Source of the DNA: Abyssibacter sp. | GTDB lineage: Bacteria; Pseudomonadota; Gammaproteobacteria; Nevskiales; OUC007 | Direction: 5' to 3' | NCBI GenBank assembly: GCA_023146115.1 | Contig: JAGLCS010000085.1 | Location: forward strand, 1 to 44,937 | Length of the DNA: 44,937 bases | Shown here: positions 7,992-17,960 of the stretch, piece after piece | How positions within the stretch are numbered: position 1 is the stretch's first letter | How the letters are laid out: each line of letters starts with the position of its first letter | The notes under the pieces: generated by a model | Database searches by the model: none | Told to the model about the DNA's origin: nothing | Seen by the model: the letters and a program-made list of their open reading frames with translations, nothing else | Position numbers and translations under genes: made by a program

Positions 7992-10900
7992 TTAGTGGGT
8001 CAGCCGTCGGCGACGTAGCGCCGCCAGACCGCCGAGGACAATCAGCAGACCGCCACCCAGGGCGCCGGATCCGCCGCCGCCACTACGTTCTGTGGGGTCT
8101 GAGATTGCGACCGAAATCGAATCTGAGAGGTTGTCGAAGCTGGCGTCGCTGCTCGAGCTTCGGGCGGTCAATGTCTGGGTCACTGTTCCCTCCTCCGTGC
8201 CGTTGATGCTCGCCAAGACTTCGACGGTCTGGTTTGTGTTCCAGTTCGCAGGCGTGAATACCAGTTGGCTGTCATCCGTCGGGTTGGCGGTTCTGACCGA
8301 AAGCCGCGCAGGTGCGTCGAAGCTGACGGTGACATTTGCAGATGGTCGGCTGGTCAGCGCCACGCTGATGGTGTCGGCAGCACCGCCTTCCGTGACGGCC
8401 GTGCTTCCTCCCGTCTCTGTCAGTATCAACCCGGCTTGTTCGTTGTCATTGATACGGACCGTGGCGGATGAATCACTGCCGAGCGGAGCCGGGTCGCCTG
8501 TGGTGGTCGGGTCACTGAGCGTGACCACAATCGTTTCTTGGGCTTCGGCGACGATATCGTCGGTGATGCTGATCGTGATGCTGCGATCGGTTGAGTCACC
8601 ATCCGGCCAATTCAGCGTGCCGTTGGCCACCACATAGTCGGAACCGGAGGTCGCGGTGCCGCCCGTGACGGAATAGTTCACCGACACAGCGCCGGTGCCG
8701 GTCGTGAACCGTTCGACCGTCAGTGTGGCTGATCCGTCATCTTCGCTGACCATCACCTCGGTTTCGGCGAAACGGATTTCGGCATCATCGTCAGCAATGC
8801 TAACGACGGTTTGCGCCGGGTCGCCAATGGCGACATTGCCTTCGCCGGCACTGGGCGCGATGGATGCCGTAAACACGCGCTCGCTATCCGGCGTGCCGTT
8901 GTCGACAATGCTGACGTTCACCGACCTTGGGCCTGCGGATCCGGCATCCCAGGTCAGCGTCGTTCCTGCTGGCAATGCCATGAAGTCCTCGGGCGAGCTC
9001 GCTGAGCCGGCCAGGGTCGCGATGTCGACCGAGATTGGCAGGAAGACCGCGCCGGCACGTTCCGCGGTGATTTCCACCGAGCCCCCGGCTTCACCGATCG
9101 ATGCCGTGGCCATGGTCATGGTCACGGTGGAATCGTCATCGGTAATGGTCGCGGTAGCGTTGGTCGGAGCGGCCAGCTCGACACCGTTCGGATTGGCGAG
9201 AGAGACCGAGAACGTCTCGTCTGCCTCTACCAGGTTGTCATCCGTAATCGGGAACATGGCGATCTTGGCGCCGCCTTCACCGTTGCTCCAGCTAACGGTC
9301 TGAGTCGCCGCCGTGAAATCATCATCAACCGTGGCCGTGCCATCAGCCGTGGCGACAACGTTCACGCTAGCCGCGCCATCCAGATTGCCTAGGCGCTCCA
9401 CCGTCACTTCCACGGCATTGCCGTTTTCAGCCGCGCTCACGAACGCTTCGCCAGCGAGCCGGACTCCTTGCTGCTCGACGATGGTCACCGGAATCGGATT
9501 GGTACCGACAATCTCACCCTTGTCGCCAGCTTCAACTGCGATCATGACGACGAACATTTCGTTGGCTTCCGCCGGCCCGGTATCACTGAGGATCGGAATC
9601 GAGAAACTGCGCGCGTCGCTTTCGCCGTCGTTCCACGTGAGTGTTCCGGTGGTGTCGGTGTAGTCGCTTCCAGCGGTGGCGGCGTTGGCGCCTGAGCCGT
9701 CCTGGGTCGCGTAATTGATGCGAACCGCACTGCCGGACACGGTATCCACCGGTTCGACGGACACAACGACTTCGCCCGCATTTTCCGCCACAGTCCGGCT
9801 CGCCTGGGAGAACTGGAACTGCGCGAGTTCATCGGAAGTGATCGTGATCACGGACGGGTTGGGCGCACCGAGGCTGCCTTCTGCACCGGCTTCGCAATCG
9901 GTTGGGGTCACGCTCACCAGGCTGATGCTGAACTGCTCGTCACTCTCTCCCAGGTCGTCATTCAGGATGGTGACATCAAAGGAGAGTGGCGCATCGGAGC
10001 CATCCGAGAAGCTCAGGGTGCGGTCAGCGCTGGCGGCCGGTACCGTGTAGTCCGAGCCGGATGTTGCTGTGTCATCAACCGATTCGTAGACGACGTCGGC
10101 ACCGCAATCGGTTCCGTCCATGCGCGTGACGCTCAGCGTAATGCTGCCCGCGTCCTCTGCCACCATGCGGCTGGCATCGGATATCTGGAACTGGAAGCTG
10201 CCCACCTTGGCGCTGTCGTCGCTGGTGATGGTGACCTCTGTGGAGTTGTTGTCCGGGTCGACGGTGGGCTTGCTGCCCGCGTCGCCCGCAATGGCGATGG
10301 TGATCGTGAAGGTTTCGTCCTCCGGCTCATAGTCGTCGTCATCGATGTCCAGTTCGTAGGTCATCGATGTGTCGCCATCGCCAAACACGATGGGCTCGTC
10401 GGTGAGCAGCGGAAAGTCATCCATGGCAGTCGCGGGCGTTGTTCCCGTGGCGGATGTGGACAATTGAACGGTCACCTCGCCATCCGTGCCGCCGGTTCGA
10501 TTGATCGTCGCCACCAAGCTACCTTCGGTTGCCGTCGCGGGCACCGAAAGACTGAAGATGCCCTCTTCAAAGTCCAAGATATTCGCGGTACTCGAAGCGA
10601 GCACGCCGAGATCGACTTCTGGTGATGTGATGGCGTCGCTACGGTCGATTGCCACCGTGAAGGTTTCGGACGCATCCTCCACCAGTTCGTCATCCAGAAT
10701 CTCAATCTCGAGATCACTGGCGGATGAGGCTTCGCCGGTCGCAAAGGCTAAAGACCCTTCGGTTTCGCTCGGTGTTGTGTAGTCGGCACCGGCGGTCGCC
10801 GTGCCGGGCGCGGTTGCCAGCAAAATCTGGGCGCCATTGGCCAGGTTGCCATAGCGGCGGACGGTGGCCACGAGCGGGGCCGACGCATTTTCCGCGATGC

Positions 10901-12482
10901 TCAGCGTGGCCATGGTGAGTTCCACAGCCGAGTAACCCGCAAACTCGTAGGCTCCGGGATCGCGGACGGCCGTCCCGTTTTCATCGCCGTCGGCTGTGAG
11001 GCCGCCACGCTGGTCAGCGCCGTTGTTGAACGCGGCTGATCCAAGATCGATCGCAGCGCCACCTGCAATGAGACGATGCGTCGGAAGCTCAAGGCCGCCG
11101 AATGCATTTTCAGGGTTGTTGTTGCTCAGCACGGGACTGACGAACGCGGTCGCCTCGCCCTGCAAATCGCTGGCCTGAGTGAAGCCGCAGGAGGTGTCAT
11201 CGGCGATGTTGGAGCCGGAGCCCTGCGACGACGAGTGGTTTAGCGCGAAGGCGCAGGTATCGTTGACTGCGGCGTCAGGGGTCACATTGGCCGCGAAGAC
11301 ATTCTTGTAGAACGGATCCTCGACATTACCTGGGAATGCCATGGAGATCCCGGTCTCTGTTCCGAAGATCGCGCCCCCAATATCGGCCGAGTTGCCCATG
11401 AACGTGCTGAAGGTGACCGACGAACCGGTCGCCACATCCGCGCTGGCACCGATGGCTCCACCGGTGGTTGCGGTGTTGCCGGAGAACGTTGCGTTTTCGA
11501 TATCAACTTCGGCATCGCTTTGATCTAGGAAGACCGCGCCGCCTGTTGACGCTGCGGCATTGGCATCAAATGTGGTGCCGACGATTTGAAGCACGCCTTC
11601 GGTGACGGCCACGCCTGCGCCATTTCCGTTGGTGGTGCTGTTGTTTGTCAGGCGGCTGTCTGCCAATGCCTGTGCCACGCCGGTGATTGTTGCGGTGACG
11701 TAGAGCCCGCCGCCATTGACGTCAGCGCTGTTGCTATCAAACAGCACCCGCTCGATGTTCAGGGAACCGTCAGCCTGCGTGATGACACTCGCCACGCCGC
11801 CGCCGGAGCCGCTGGCGGCGCTTCCGCTAATGGTCGAATCGGTTAGCGTCAGCGAGCCCCGATTCGCGATCGCGCCGCCGTCTCCACCTGCGATGGCGTC
11901 GCTGATCGTCAGGTTCGACAGCGCGCTCACGGTGCCTGCGCCCAACAGGATGGCGCCCCCGCTGCTGGCGTTTAGTGCCTCGGAATTGGTGATCGACACC
12001 GCATCCATCGTCAGGTCGGAATCGGCCTGCAGGAAGCGGATGCTGCCGCCGCCGGCAGTTGATGCACATCCGTCCATGCTGAGGTTGTAAAGCGCGTAGC
12101 TGCCGGAAGAAGCACTGGTCGGTACGACCAAACCTTCGACAGGCGTAAACAGCGTGGAACTGCAGGCGATTGCCACATTCGTTCCGTCGGGCTGGTTGAT
12201 CTGAACCGGCGCGGTCACCGGGTCCAAATCGGACGCCAGCGAAATTTCGCCATCGACGTCGAATTCGATTATGTGGAAGGGCGGATTCTCCGCTGGGATC
12301 GCCCCGGCAGCGTTGGTCGCCTGTATCGCGCCTCGCAAGGAGCACGCGCCTGCAGGGTCACCGCTTTCGCAATCGGCCTGCTGGCCAAGCCCGGAGGTAT
12401 TGACCACCACGGTAATGGCCATTGCAGGCAGGGTTGCACTCAGCAGGGCCGTGCCAAGCGCGGCGCGAAATACGTTCAACAT
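7992..12482 (-). CDS. Large secreted protein: beta-helix domain, seven Calx-beta repeats, GlyGly-CTERM sorting tail
   Basis: Predicted exported surface protein of 1496 residues. The start is the ATG at 12482, preceded by AGGGGGA, giving a signal peptide (MLNVFRAALGTALLSATLPAMA); the ORF-track start is 45 bases upstream. After CSLRGAIQATNAAG comes a right-handed beta-helix region of polymorphic-outer-membrane-protein type (repeated GGAI/GGGL turns, residues about 40-500). Seven Calx-beta units follow (about 520-1340), each with an xVxEDxG-like opening, a GSDY-like centre and a DDxxxExxE end; these normally bind Ca2+. One further beta-sandwich precedes the tail GGGGSGALGGGLLIVLGG and RRRR, a GlyGly-CTERM signal known to be cut by a rhombosortase after type II secretion. 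The exact function (adhesin or matrix protein) is not shown. Monocistronic, with a strong terminator. Confidence 0.88.
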   Translation of the reverse strand: MLNVFRAALGTALLSATLPAMAITVVVNTSGLGQQADCESGDPAGACSLRGAIQATNAAGAIPAENPPFHIIEFDVDGEISLASDLDPVTAPVQINQPDGTNVAIACSSTLFTPVEGLVVPTSASSGSYALYNLSMDGCASTAGGGSIRFLQADSDLTMDAVSITNSEALNASSGGAILLGAGTVSALSNLTISDAIAGGDGGAIANRGSLTLTDSTISGSAASGSGGGVASVITQADGSLNIERVLFDSNSADVNGGGLYVTATITGVAQALADSRLTNNSTTNGNGAGVAVTEGVLQIVGTTFDANAAASTGGAVFLDQSDAEVDIENATFSGNTATTGGAIGASADVATGSSVTFSTFMGNSADIGGAIFGTETGISMAFPGNVEDPFYKNVFAANVTPDAAVNDTCAFALNHSSSQGSGSNIADDTSCGFTQASDLQGEATAFVSPVLSNNNPENAFGGLELPTHRLIAGGAAIDLGSAAFNNGADQRGGLTADGDENGTAVRDPGAYEFAGYSAVELTMATLSIAENASAPLVATVRRYGNLANGAQILLATAPGTATAGADYTTPSETEGSLAFATGEASSASDLEIEILDDELVEDASETFTVAIDRSDAITSPEVDLGVLASSTANILDFEEGIFSLSVPATATEGSLVATINRTGGTDGEVTVQLSTSATGTTPATAMDDFPLLTDEPIVFGDGDTSMTYELDIDDDDYEPEDETFTITIAIAGDAGSKPTVDPDNNSTEVTITSDDSAKVGSFQFQISDASRMVAEDAGSITLSVTRMDGTDCGADVVYESVDDTATSGSDYTVPAASADRTLSFSDGSDAPLSFDVTILNDDLGESDEQFSISLVSVTPTDCEAGAEGSLGAPNPSVITITSDELAQFQFSQASRTVAENAGEVVVSVEPVDTVSGSAVRINYATQDGSGANAATAGSDYTDTTGTLTWNDGESDARSFSIPILSDTGPAEANEMFVVMIAVEAGDKGEIVGTNPIPVTIVEQQGVRLAGEAFVSAAENGNAVEVTVERLGNLDGAASVNVVATADGTATVDDDFTAATQTVSWSNGEGGAKIAMFPITDDNLVEADETFSVSLANPNGVELAAPTNATATITDDDSTVTMTMATASIGEAGGSVEITAERAGAVFLPISVDIATLAGSASSPEDFMALPAGTTLTWDAGSAGPRSVNVSIVDNGTPDSERVFTASIAPSAGEGNVAIGDPAQTVVSIADDDAEIRFAETEVMVSEDDGSATLTVERFTTGTGAVSVNYSVTGGTATSGSDYVVANGTLNWPDGDSTDRSITISITDDIVAEAQETIVVTLSDPTTTGDPAPLGSDSSATVRINDNEQAGLILTETGGSTAVTEGGAADTISVALTSRPSANVTVSFDAPARLSVRTANPTDDSQLVFTPANWNTNQTVEVLASINGTEEGTVTQTLTARSSSSDASFDNLSDSISVAISDPTERSGGGGSGALGGGLLIVLGGLAALRRRRLTH

Positions 12483-12566
12483 CGTAGAAATCCCCCTGGC
12501 CGCTGTTCGCGGGACACGCGTTTGCAAACGGCTAGATCAGCAAAAAGTAGTCAATCCCCGTCGGCG

Positions 12567-12596
12567 AGTATGCCGAGTGGAAGGTTCAGTATTCAA
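12567..12596 (-). promoter_or_regulatory. Candidate sigma-70 promoter for the Calx-beta gene
   Basis: On the minus strand TTGAAT and CATACT are separated by 18 bases in the AT-richer gap upstream of the Calx-beta gene. This would leave a 5' leader of roughly 80 bases. Weak match, read by eye. Confidence 0.3.
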
Positions 12597-12684
12597 TAAA
12601 ACAAGTTATTTGTACGACGCCGACCGATCAGCGTCACGGCAGAGTGCTTTAAGAGGTACGAGATCGGTTTGAAAATCCGGACAT

Positions 12685-13143
12685 TTATTTGCGTATCAGC
12701 AGATACATGACGGTTACGGCGATAACGCCTGCGGCAAGCATTAGCCACATTCGGCGGGCCGCGCCCCTGGCTTGTTGGGGTTTGCCTGATTGAACGCTGA
12801 AGTGCTCTCGTAGCAGTTCCAGATTCCGGCGATTGGCCCGCCAGGCCACGTCGAAGACGTCGCCCAGCAAGGGGATTGCGCCGACGACCACGTCAATGCC
12901 GACATTCTTGAGCATGTGTCGGATGAGCGGAGCGGGTGCGCCCAAGTGGTGGGCGCGAAGTACAAGGGCTAACGCAGCGCCGCCCGTGAGCAGATCGCCG
13001 GCACCGGGAATCAGTCCGATAACGCTGTCCAGCCCCAGGCGAATTCGCGTGCCCGGAATGCGAATGCACTCGTCCAGCAACCAGGCATAACGATCCAGTT
13101 CGTCGCGAATGGCTGCGGCTTGCTCGGGCGTCGGTTCGGCCAT
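12685..13143 (-). CDS. DUF4112 family small membrane protein
   Basis: A 152-residue protein of the DUF4112 type, whose role is unknown. Recognised by the conserved block GLDSVIGLIPGAGDLLTGG and the second GAIPLLGDVFDVAWRANRRN. There are two weakly hydrophobic segments in the middle and one clear C-terminal membrane helix (MLAAGVIAVTVMYLLIRK). It starts at an ATG 35 bases from the divergent plsB start, so promoters for the two genes must overlap or lie in each other's coding sequence. No functional link to plsB is evident beyond position. Confidence 0.85.
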   Translation of the reverse strand: MAEPTPEQAAAIRDELDRYAWLLDECIRIPGTRIRLGLDSVIGLIPGAGDLLTGGAALALVLRAHHLGAPAPLIRHMLKNVGIDVVVGAIPLLGDVFDVAWRANRRNLELLREHFSVQSGKPQQARGAARRMWLMLAAGVIAVTVMYLLIRK

Positions 13144-13178
13144 CAGTTAGAATTCGCCTTGGAGTCGCGGAAGAGACC

Positions 13179-15662
13179 ATGAATCCGTTTCGTTGGTTGA
13201 TGCTTGCAGTCGCTTGGCTGTGGCGCAAGCCGTTGTTGTGGTGGGTGCGCGCGCGCGTCGTGCCGGACCCGCCGGAGTCGATCCTGGGCGATGCGATGGA
13301 GCGCCCCGTCTGCTACGTGCTGCCTGTGCGCAGCTGGGCCGACCGTGTTGTTGTGGAGTCGGTGGTCCGCAGCCGTGGATTACCGCTGCCGTACCTCACG
13401 CGGCAACGTCTGCCGACACCGGAGCGCGCTGCAGTACTGTTTCTGCCGGCACTGACGCGCACATCCGGTGCGCAGCCCAGCGAGTTGGAGTCGTTAATCG
13501 ACGCGGCGTTGGGCTCGGGTGACTACGATGTGCAGCTCATACCGGTGTCCGTTTACTGGGGGCGTGATCCGGGTCGGGAGACCTCGCTGCTCAAGATACT
13601 GTTCACGGATAGCGATCAAGCGGGCTGGCTGCGCAAGTTCTTCATCGTGCTGGCCAACGGGCGCAACACACTGGTCAGCTTCAGCAAGCCGGTTTCGTTC
13701 AGCGAGTTCATGGTCGAGCAACCGGATCGGCCCACCGGCTTGGTGAAGCTCGCGCGTATTCTGCGGCTGCATTTCTCGCGGAATCGTAGCGCGGTGCTGG
13801 GTCCCAGCCGGTCGAATCGCCACGCTGTGGTCCGCAGCCTCAAGCATCATCCGTCCGTTCGAACCGCGATTGATCAGGCGGTCAGCGAAGGCGGCGGGTC
13901 TCGCGACGAGGTGCTCGCCACCGTGCAGCGCTATGGCGAGGAAATCGCCGCGGATTACACGCTGGCCGCCGTGCGCTTCATGGAAGTCGTGCTCGACTGG
14001 CTCTGGAAGCGCACTTTTGACGGGCTGAGCGTATTCAATGTGGAAGCCGCCCGCGAGGCCGCCCACGATGGCGGCGTGGTGTACTTGCCATCGCACCGCA
14101 GTCATTTTGACTACCTGTTAGTGAGTTATCTGCTCTACAAACAGGGCTTGGCGCCGCCGCATATCGCCGCCGGCATCAACATGAATTTCTGGCCGGTTGG
14201 CGGTTTGTTACGCCGGTGTGGCGCGTTTTACCTGCGGCGAAAATTCCGCGGCAACAAGCTCTATGGCGCGGTGTTTCGTGCTTATGTTGATGCTCTCGTC
14301 GCGCGCGGAACACCCATCAGCTTCTATCCCGAAGGCGGCCGCAGCCGAACCGGCCGGCTACGACGGCCGATGATGGGGATGCTGTCGATGACCATCGAAA
14401 GCGCGCTGCGCAACCCCGACAAACCGGTGAAGCTGGTGCCGGTGTTTCTGGGTTACGACCGCATCATGGAGGTCAACAGTTATTTCAGTGAACTGCGCGG
14501 GCAGAAGGCCAAACGTGAGTCGGCCGCCAAGCTGCTCAAGGCCGGGCGCAGTCTTAAACGCAAGTACGGTCGGCCGTATATCGCGTTTGGTGAGCCGCTC
14601 GATGTGTTGGAGCACGTCAAGGCCGCGCGACCAGACTGGCAGGCGATTGATTGGTCTGCGGACGAACGCCCTGACTGGTGGGCGGGCTACGTATCGCAGC
14701 TAGGCCACGAGATCATGCGGCGGATCAACGGCACCGCCGTCGTCAGCCCGGTGGCGCTGACGGCAGTCAGCTTGCTGGCGAGCCCGCAGCGGACCATGCC
14801 TGCCGATGAGCTTTCCGAGCGGTTGAGTGCCTACATCGCACTCCTGCAGCGTGCCCCTTACGGCCCCAATCTGCAGATTCCGGAAACCGACGGCGGTTTG
14901 CTGCTGGAGCGCGCGGAGCGCATTGCAGGGCTGCAGCGCGTCGAGCACCCCTGGGGGGATCTTATCCTCGCGCAGGATAAAGAGGCGGTGTTGTTGACGT
15001 ACTACCGCAACAGCATTCAGCACTTGTTCGCGTTGCCTTCGCTAATCGCCAACTTCTTTTCGGCGCGGGCTCTGCGCAAGCGGGCAGAGGTGATCGCCGG
15101 CTCACGCGCGCTTTATCCGATTCTGCGAGACGAATGGTTTTTGTGGGACCAGGAGCAAAACCTGACACACGCCATTGAACGGCAGATCGATGCGATGGTC
15201 GAAGGCGGCATGTTGATCGCGGAGGAAGATAGTCTCCGTCGGCCGGATCCCTCTCAGGATGGCTACGGGCACCTCAACGGGCTCATGCGTGTGATGCGTG
15301 AGACGCTGGAACGCTATGCCATGACCTTGGTGCTGCTGGCGGAGCGCCGCGACGTGGTGACGCTGGAGCGCGCGGCCTTCGAAGCGGAGTGCGTGCTGAT
15401 GGCGGAGCGCATGGCCGTGCTAACGGGGCGCAACGCGCCTGAATTCTTCGATCCCGTGCTGTTTCGCGGGCACGTCAACACACTGATTTCAATGAAGGTT
15501 CTTCAGATGAAGCAGGGTGAAGGCAGCGTGGAATGGCTGTCTGTCGAACAAGCCATCGAGCCGCTTTCGGTGCAGGCGCTGGGTTTGCTTGGTCCTGAAA
15601 TCGCGCAAACTGTGCAGCATCTAACGGGCCGTCGCCGACGGTCTTTTACATCCAGCGACTGA
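13179..15662 (+). CDS. plsB: Glycerol-3-phosphate 1-O-acyltransferase PlsB
   Basis: Inner-membrane acyltransferase that moves an acyl chain from acyl-ACP or acyl-CoA to position 1 of sn-glycerol-3-phosphate, the first step of phospholipid synthesis. The 827-residue length fits the family (E. coli 807). The acyltransferase motifs are in order: catalytic HX4D in SHRSHFDY (near residue 305), GAFYLRR, FYPEGGRSRTGR (near 384) and VPVFLGYDRI. The N-terminal block VLFLPALTRTSG and the C-terminal helical region are typical of the long PlsB type rather than PlsC. ATG with GGAAGAG just upstream. The FKBP gene follows 28 bases later and may be cotranscribed. Confidence 0.97.
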   Translation: MNPFRWLMLAVAWLWRKPLLWWVRARVVPDPPESILGDAMERPVCYVLPVRSWADRVVVESVVRSRGLPLPYLTRQRLPTPERAAVLFLPALTRTSGAQPSELESLIDAALGSGDYDVQLIPVSVYWGRDPGRETSLLKILFTDSDQAGWLRKFFIVLANGRNTLVSFSKPVSFSEFMVEQPDRPTGLVKLARILRLHFSRNRSAVLGPSRSNRHAVVRSLKHHPSVRTAIDQAVSEGGGSRDEVLATVQRYGEEIAADYTLAAVRFMEVVLDWLWKRTFDGLSVFNVEAAREAAHDGGVVYLPSHRSHFDYLLVSYLLYKQGLAPPHIAAGINMNFWPVGGLLRRCGAFYLRRKFRGNKLYGAVFRAYVDALVARGTPISFYPEGGRSRTGRLRRPMMGMLSMTIESALRNPDKPVKLVPVFLGYDRIMEVNSYFSELRGQKAKRESAAKLLKAGRSLKRKYGRPYIAFGEPLDVLEHVKAARPDWQAIDWSADERPDWWAGYVSQLGHEIMRRINGTAVVSPVALTAVSLLASPQRTMPADELSERLSAYIALLQRAPYGPNLQIPETDGGLLLERAERIAGLQRVEHPWGDLILAQDKEAVLLTYYRNSIQHLFALPSLIANFFSARALRKRAEVIAGSRALYPILRDEWFLWDQEQNLTHAIERQIDAMVEGGMLIAEEDSLRRPDPSQDGYGHLNGLMRVMRETLERYAMTLVLLAERRDVVTLERAAFEAECVLMAERMAVLTGRNAPEFFDPVLFRGHVNTLISMKVLQMKQGEGSVEWLSVEQAIEPLSVQALGLLGPEIAQTVQHLTGRRRRSFTSSD

Positions 15663-15690
15663 TGCATGTCGCTGACCACATGGAGTGAAT

Positions 15691-16428
15691 ATGCCCTATA
15701 CGAAACGACTGATCGCGTTGTCCGCGATTGCACTGGCGGCCTGCCAGCCGCAGCCGGCCGACCCGGGTGGCGAGCCGCCGGATCCGTCGACCTACGAGCC
15801 GTCGTCCGAGGCTGAGAAGTTCTCGTATGCCGTGGGAGTGGATGTGGCGCGTTCGCTGGAACAGGTGTCCGACAAGGTTGATGCCGCTGCGTTCTCGGCA
15901 GGATTCGCTGCGGCGCACGGTAGCCACGACCTGGCGATGACCGACGAAGACATGACGGCGATCAAGACCACTGTTAGCCAGAGCCTGCAGCAGGCGCAGC
16001 AGGAAGAAGCCCAGGTGGCGGCCAAAGAGGCCACCGCCAAGGGCGAAGCCTTTCGCACGGAAAACGCGGAGAACGACAACGTGATGGTGACCGATAGCGG
16101 GCTGCAGTACGAAGTGCTGGAAGACAGCGACGGCGACAAGCCTACAGCTGAAGACAAGGTCACCGTTCACTACAAGGGCACCTTGATCGACGGTACCGTG
16201 TTCGACAGTTCCTATGACCGCGGTAACCCTGCCACCTTCCCGCTCAGCGGCGTGATTCCCGGCTGGACCGAGGGGCTGCAGTTAATGCCGGTCGGCAGTA
16301 AATATCGCTTCGTGATTCCGCCGGAACTGGCCTATGGTCAGCGTGGTGCCGGCGCTCGCATCGGACCCAACGAGACCCTGGTCTTCGAAGTCGAACTGCT
16401 GAGCATTGGGGAACCGAAAGAGTCCTGA
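15691..16428 (+). CDS. FKBP-type peptidyl-prolyl cis-trans isomerase, lipoprotein
   Basis: Envelope proline isomerase of the FkpA/FklB/Mip type that helps exported proteins fold. The ATG at 15691 has GGAG five bases upstream and is preferred over the GTG at 15685. The N-terminus is a lipoprotein signal ending ALAAC (cysteine at residue 18). A charged helical dimerisation region rich in Gln, Glu and Ala (about residues 35-130) precedes the FKBP domain, with [35 protein letters not shown] and [13 protein letters not shown]. Its 245 residues fit the dimeric Mip-like class. The FKBP aromatic and aspartate pocket residues look intact. Whether it is FkpA or FklB cannot be settled by eye. Confidence 0.93.
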   Translation: MPYTKRLIALSAIALAACQPQPADPGGEPPDPSTYEPSSEAEKFSYAVGVDVARSLEQVSDKVDAAAFSAGFAAAHGSHDLAMTDEDMTAIKTTVSQSLQQAQQEEAQVAAKEATAKGEAFRTENAENDNVMVTDSGLQYEVLEDSDGDKPTAEDKVTVHYKGTLIDGTVFDSSYDRGNPATFPLSGVIPGWTEGLQLMPVGSKYRFVIPPELAYGQRGAGARIGPNETLVFEVELLSIGEPKES

Positions 16429-16453
16429 TCGACTTCGCCGGTGATGCCGCGGT

Positions 16454-16906
16454 TTAGCGCGTCGTCGCCGGTGATGATTTGCACGACTTGGCGGCGAGTG
16501 TCCGATAGCGTGACATGCGAGAGGTGCGTTCCTCCGGTGTCATGCGCACGGTCTCGCCGCTTTTGTTTTTGTAGAGCACCCGCACCGCCGGGGTGCGTTC
16601 GTAGAACGCCAGCCGCTCCCGGGCCCGACTGCATTGCTGCTTGAGAACGGCAGGGTCGGTGGTGGGTTGTTCCGGGGCGGGATGATCGATCGCATCCTCG
16701 CTGGCTGGTTCGTCGGCCGGCGCCGGTGGCAGCGTCGTCGCGGGCGCCGGGTTCACATCCTTGACCACATAATCCCGGTTCAGGGGTGGTTGATCCGAAT
16801 ACCTGGTCTGGCCATCGGCATCGGTCCACTGGTAGATCTCAGCATGCGCGCTCGCGCACATCCATCCCAGCAAGAGGCCCGTATTGATCCATGCCGTCAG
16901 TCGCAT
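16454..16906 (-). CDS. DUF4124 domain-containing exported protein
   Basis: A 150-residue exported protein with a signal peptide (cleavage after ASAHA) and the short DUF4124 domain IYQWTDADGQTRYSDQPP directly after it. DUF4124 is a widespread beta-rich envelope module of unknown role. A Pro/Ala-rich linker and a basic helical tail with a CSRARERL...YERTP pattern, common in this family, follow. It starts divergently 21 bases from the proposed start of the DUF3080 lipoprotein. It ends 25 bases from the convergent FKBP gene, with no terminator visible. Confidence 0.85.
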   Translation of the reverse strand: MRLTAWINTGLLLGWMCASAHAEIYQWTDADGQTRYSDQPPLNRDYVVKDVNPAPATTLPPAPADEPASEDAIDHPAPEQPTTDPAVLKQQCSRARERLAFYERTPAVRVLYKNKSGETVRMTPEERTSRMSRYRTLAAKSCKSSPATTR

Positions 16907-16927
16907 GGCTGGAGCATAACGCAGCCA

Positions 16928-17950
16928 TTGCTGCGCCCGGTGGTGATCGCGCTCATCGCGGGGCTCGCCGCCTGTGAGTCATCGGGGGTGGCGGATGAAC
17001 TTGCCGACTATCGCTGGCGCGTGGGCAATGTGCTCGATGTTCGCGTCATCCCAGAGGCTACGGACGTTCCCGCCTACCCAAGGCGGCGAGTCCGACTGAT
17101 CGATTATCCGGATCTGCGGCTATCGCCCGGCGAGGCCTTGTCGCTTCGTGCCTGTCTCGGGCGCCTGCTGGGTGAACGCAACAGCATTCTCGGCCAGGTG
17201 ATGGCACCGTCGACACGGTTCTCCTACGAGACGCGGGTTGCCGCCAGTTTGCCGGCCTGCGAGACGGACTCGGATGCCGGGCGCACCTTACTGGATCAGG
17301 TCATGGCGGTCAAGGCCGATAGTCTTGCCGTGGCGGCCTACTACCTGGTCTTCAATTCGGAGGAAGTCGAGGCCTTTCTGTCGCGGGCAGCAGAACCGGT
17401 GGCAATGGAGGAATTGCAACGCGGCTTGGCCGGCGTCACGGCCCTGGATGCGCTGGTCGGATGGGTTGACCGGGGGCTGATGGGCGAGGTGGTTCCGGAG
17501 CGGGCTCTGAGCGCAACCCTTCAGCGGCTGCGTGAATCTCGCGGGGCGGGCGGGCTACTTCGGCTCGCCGCCTTGCTCACGCCCGAGCTGCGAGCGGTGG
17601 CGGCGATGATTCACCAACGTCTGGATGCTCGCCCTGTCTGTCTGCAGCCGCAGCCCACGCCGACCGCGCAGGTTGCCGAGACGGTTTTTCACAAGTTCTA
17701 CGCAGACGCTTTGCAGCCGGATCTGACCATCGTCCGGCGGGAGCTGTCGCGTCTGGTGACAGTGTTGAGCGACGCCCAGCATGTTCAGCGCAGCGCGCTG
17801 CCCGCAGAGCTCCGTGGCTATCTGGATGCCATACGGGCGCTAGACGCTGACCTGGTCTCGGCATCGACCGAACATGCACAGGCCTGGCAGCGCCTGCTGG
17901 GCCAATGCGGCCGTATGCCTGACCGTGGTGACAGGGATTCGGCGGCGTGA
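16928..17950 (+). CDS. DUF3080 family lipoprotein
   Basis: Predicted lipoprotein of about 340 residues, resembling the DUF3080 family of unknown role. The ORF-track start at 16634 would run through the divergent DUF4124 gene and give a meaningless N-terminus. A TTG at 16928 gives LRPVVIALIAGLAAC, a good lipoprotein signal; a GTG at 16940 is the alternative. A TGGAG lies about 14 bases upstream of the TTG, so the start is uncertain. The mature protein begins DELADYRWRVGNVLDV and is mostly helical. It ends 51 bases before the TetR gene. The promoter must lie within DUF4124 coding sequence. Confidence 0.72.
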   Translation: MLRPVVIALIAGLAACESSGVADELADYRWRVGNVLDVRVIPEATDVPAYPRRRVRLIDYPDLRLSPGEALSLRACLGRLLGERNSILGQVMAPSTRFSYETRVAASLPACETDSDAGRTLLDQVMAVKADSLAVAAYYLVFNSEEVEAFLSRAAEPVAMEELQRGLAGVTALDALVGWVDRGLMGEVVPERALSATLQRLRESRGAGGLLRLAALLTPELRAVAAMIHQRLDARPVCLQPQPTPTAQVAETVFHKFYADALQPDLTIVRRELSRLVTVLSDAQHVQRSALPAELRGYLDAIRALDADLVSASTEHAQAWQRLLGQCGRMPDRGDRDSAA

Positions 17951-17960
17951 ACATCATTCC

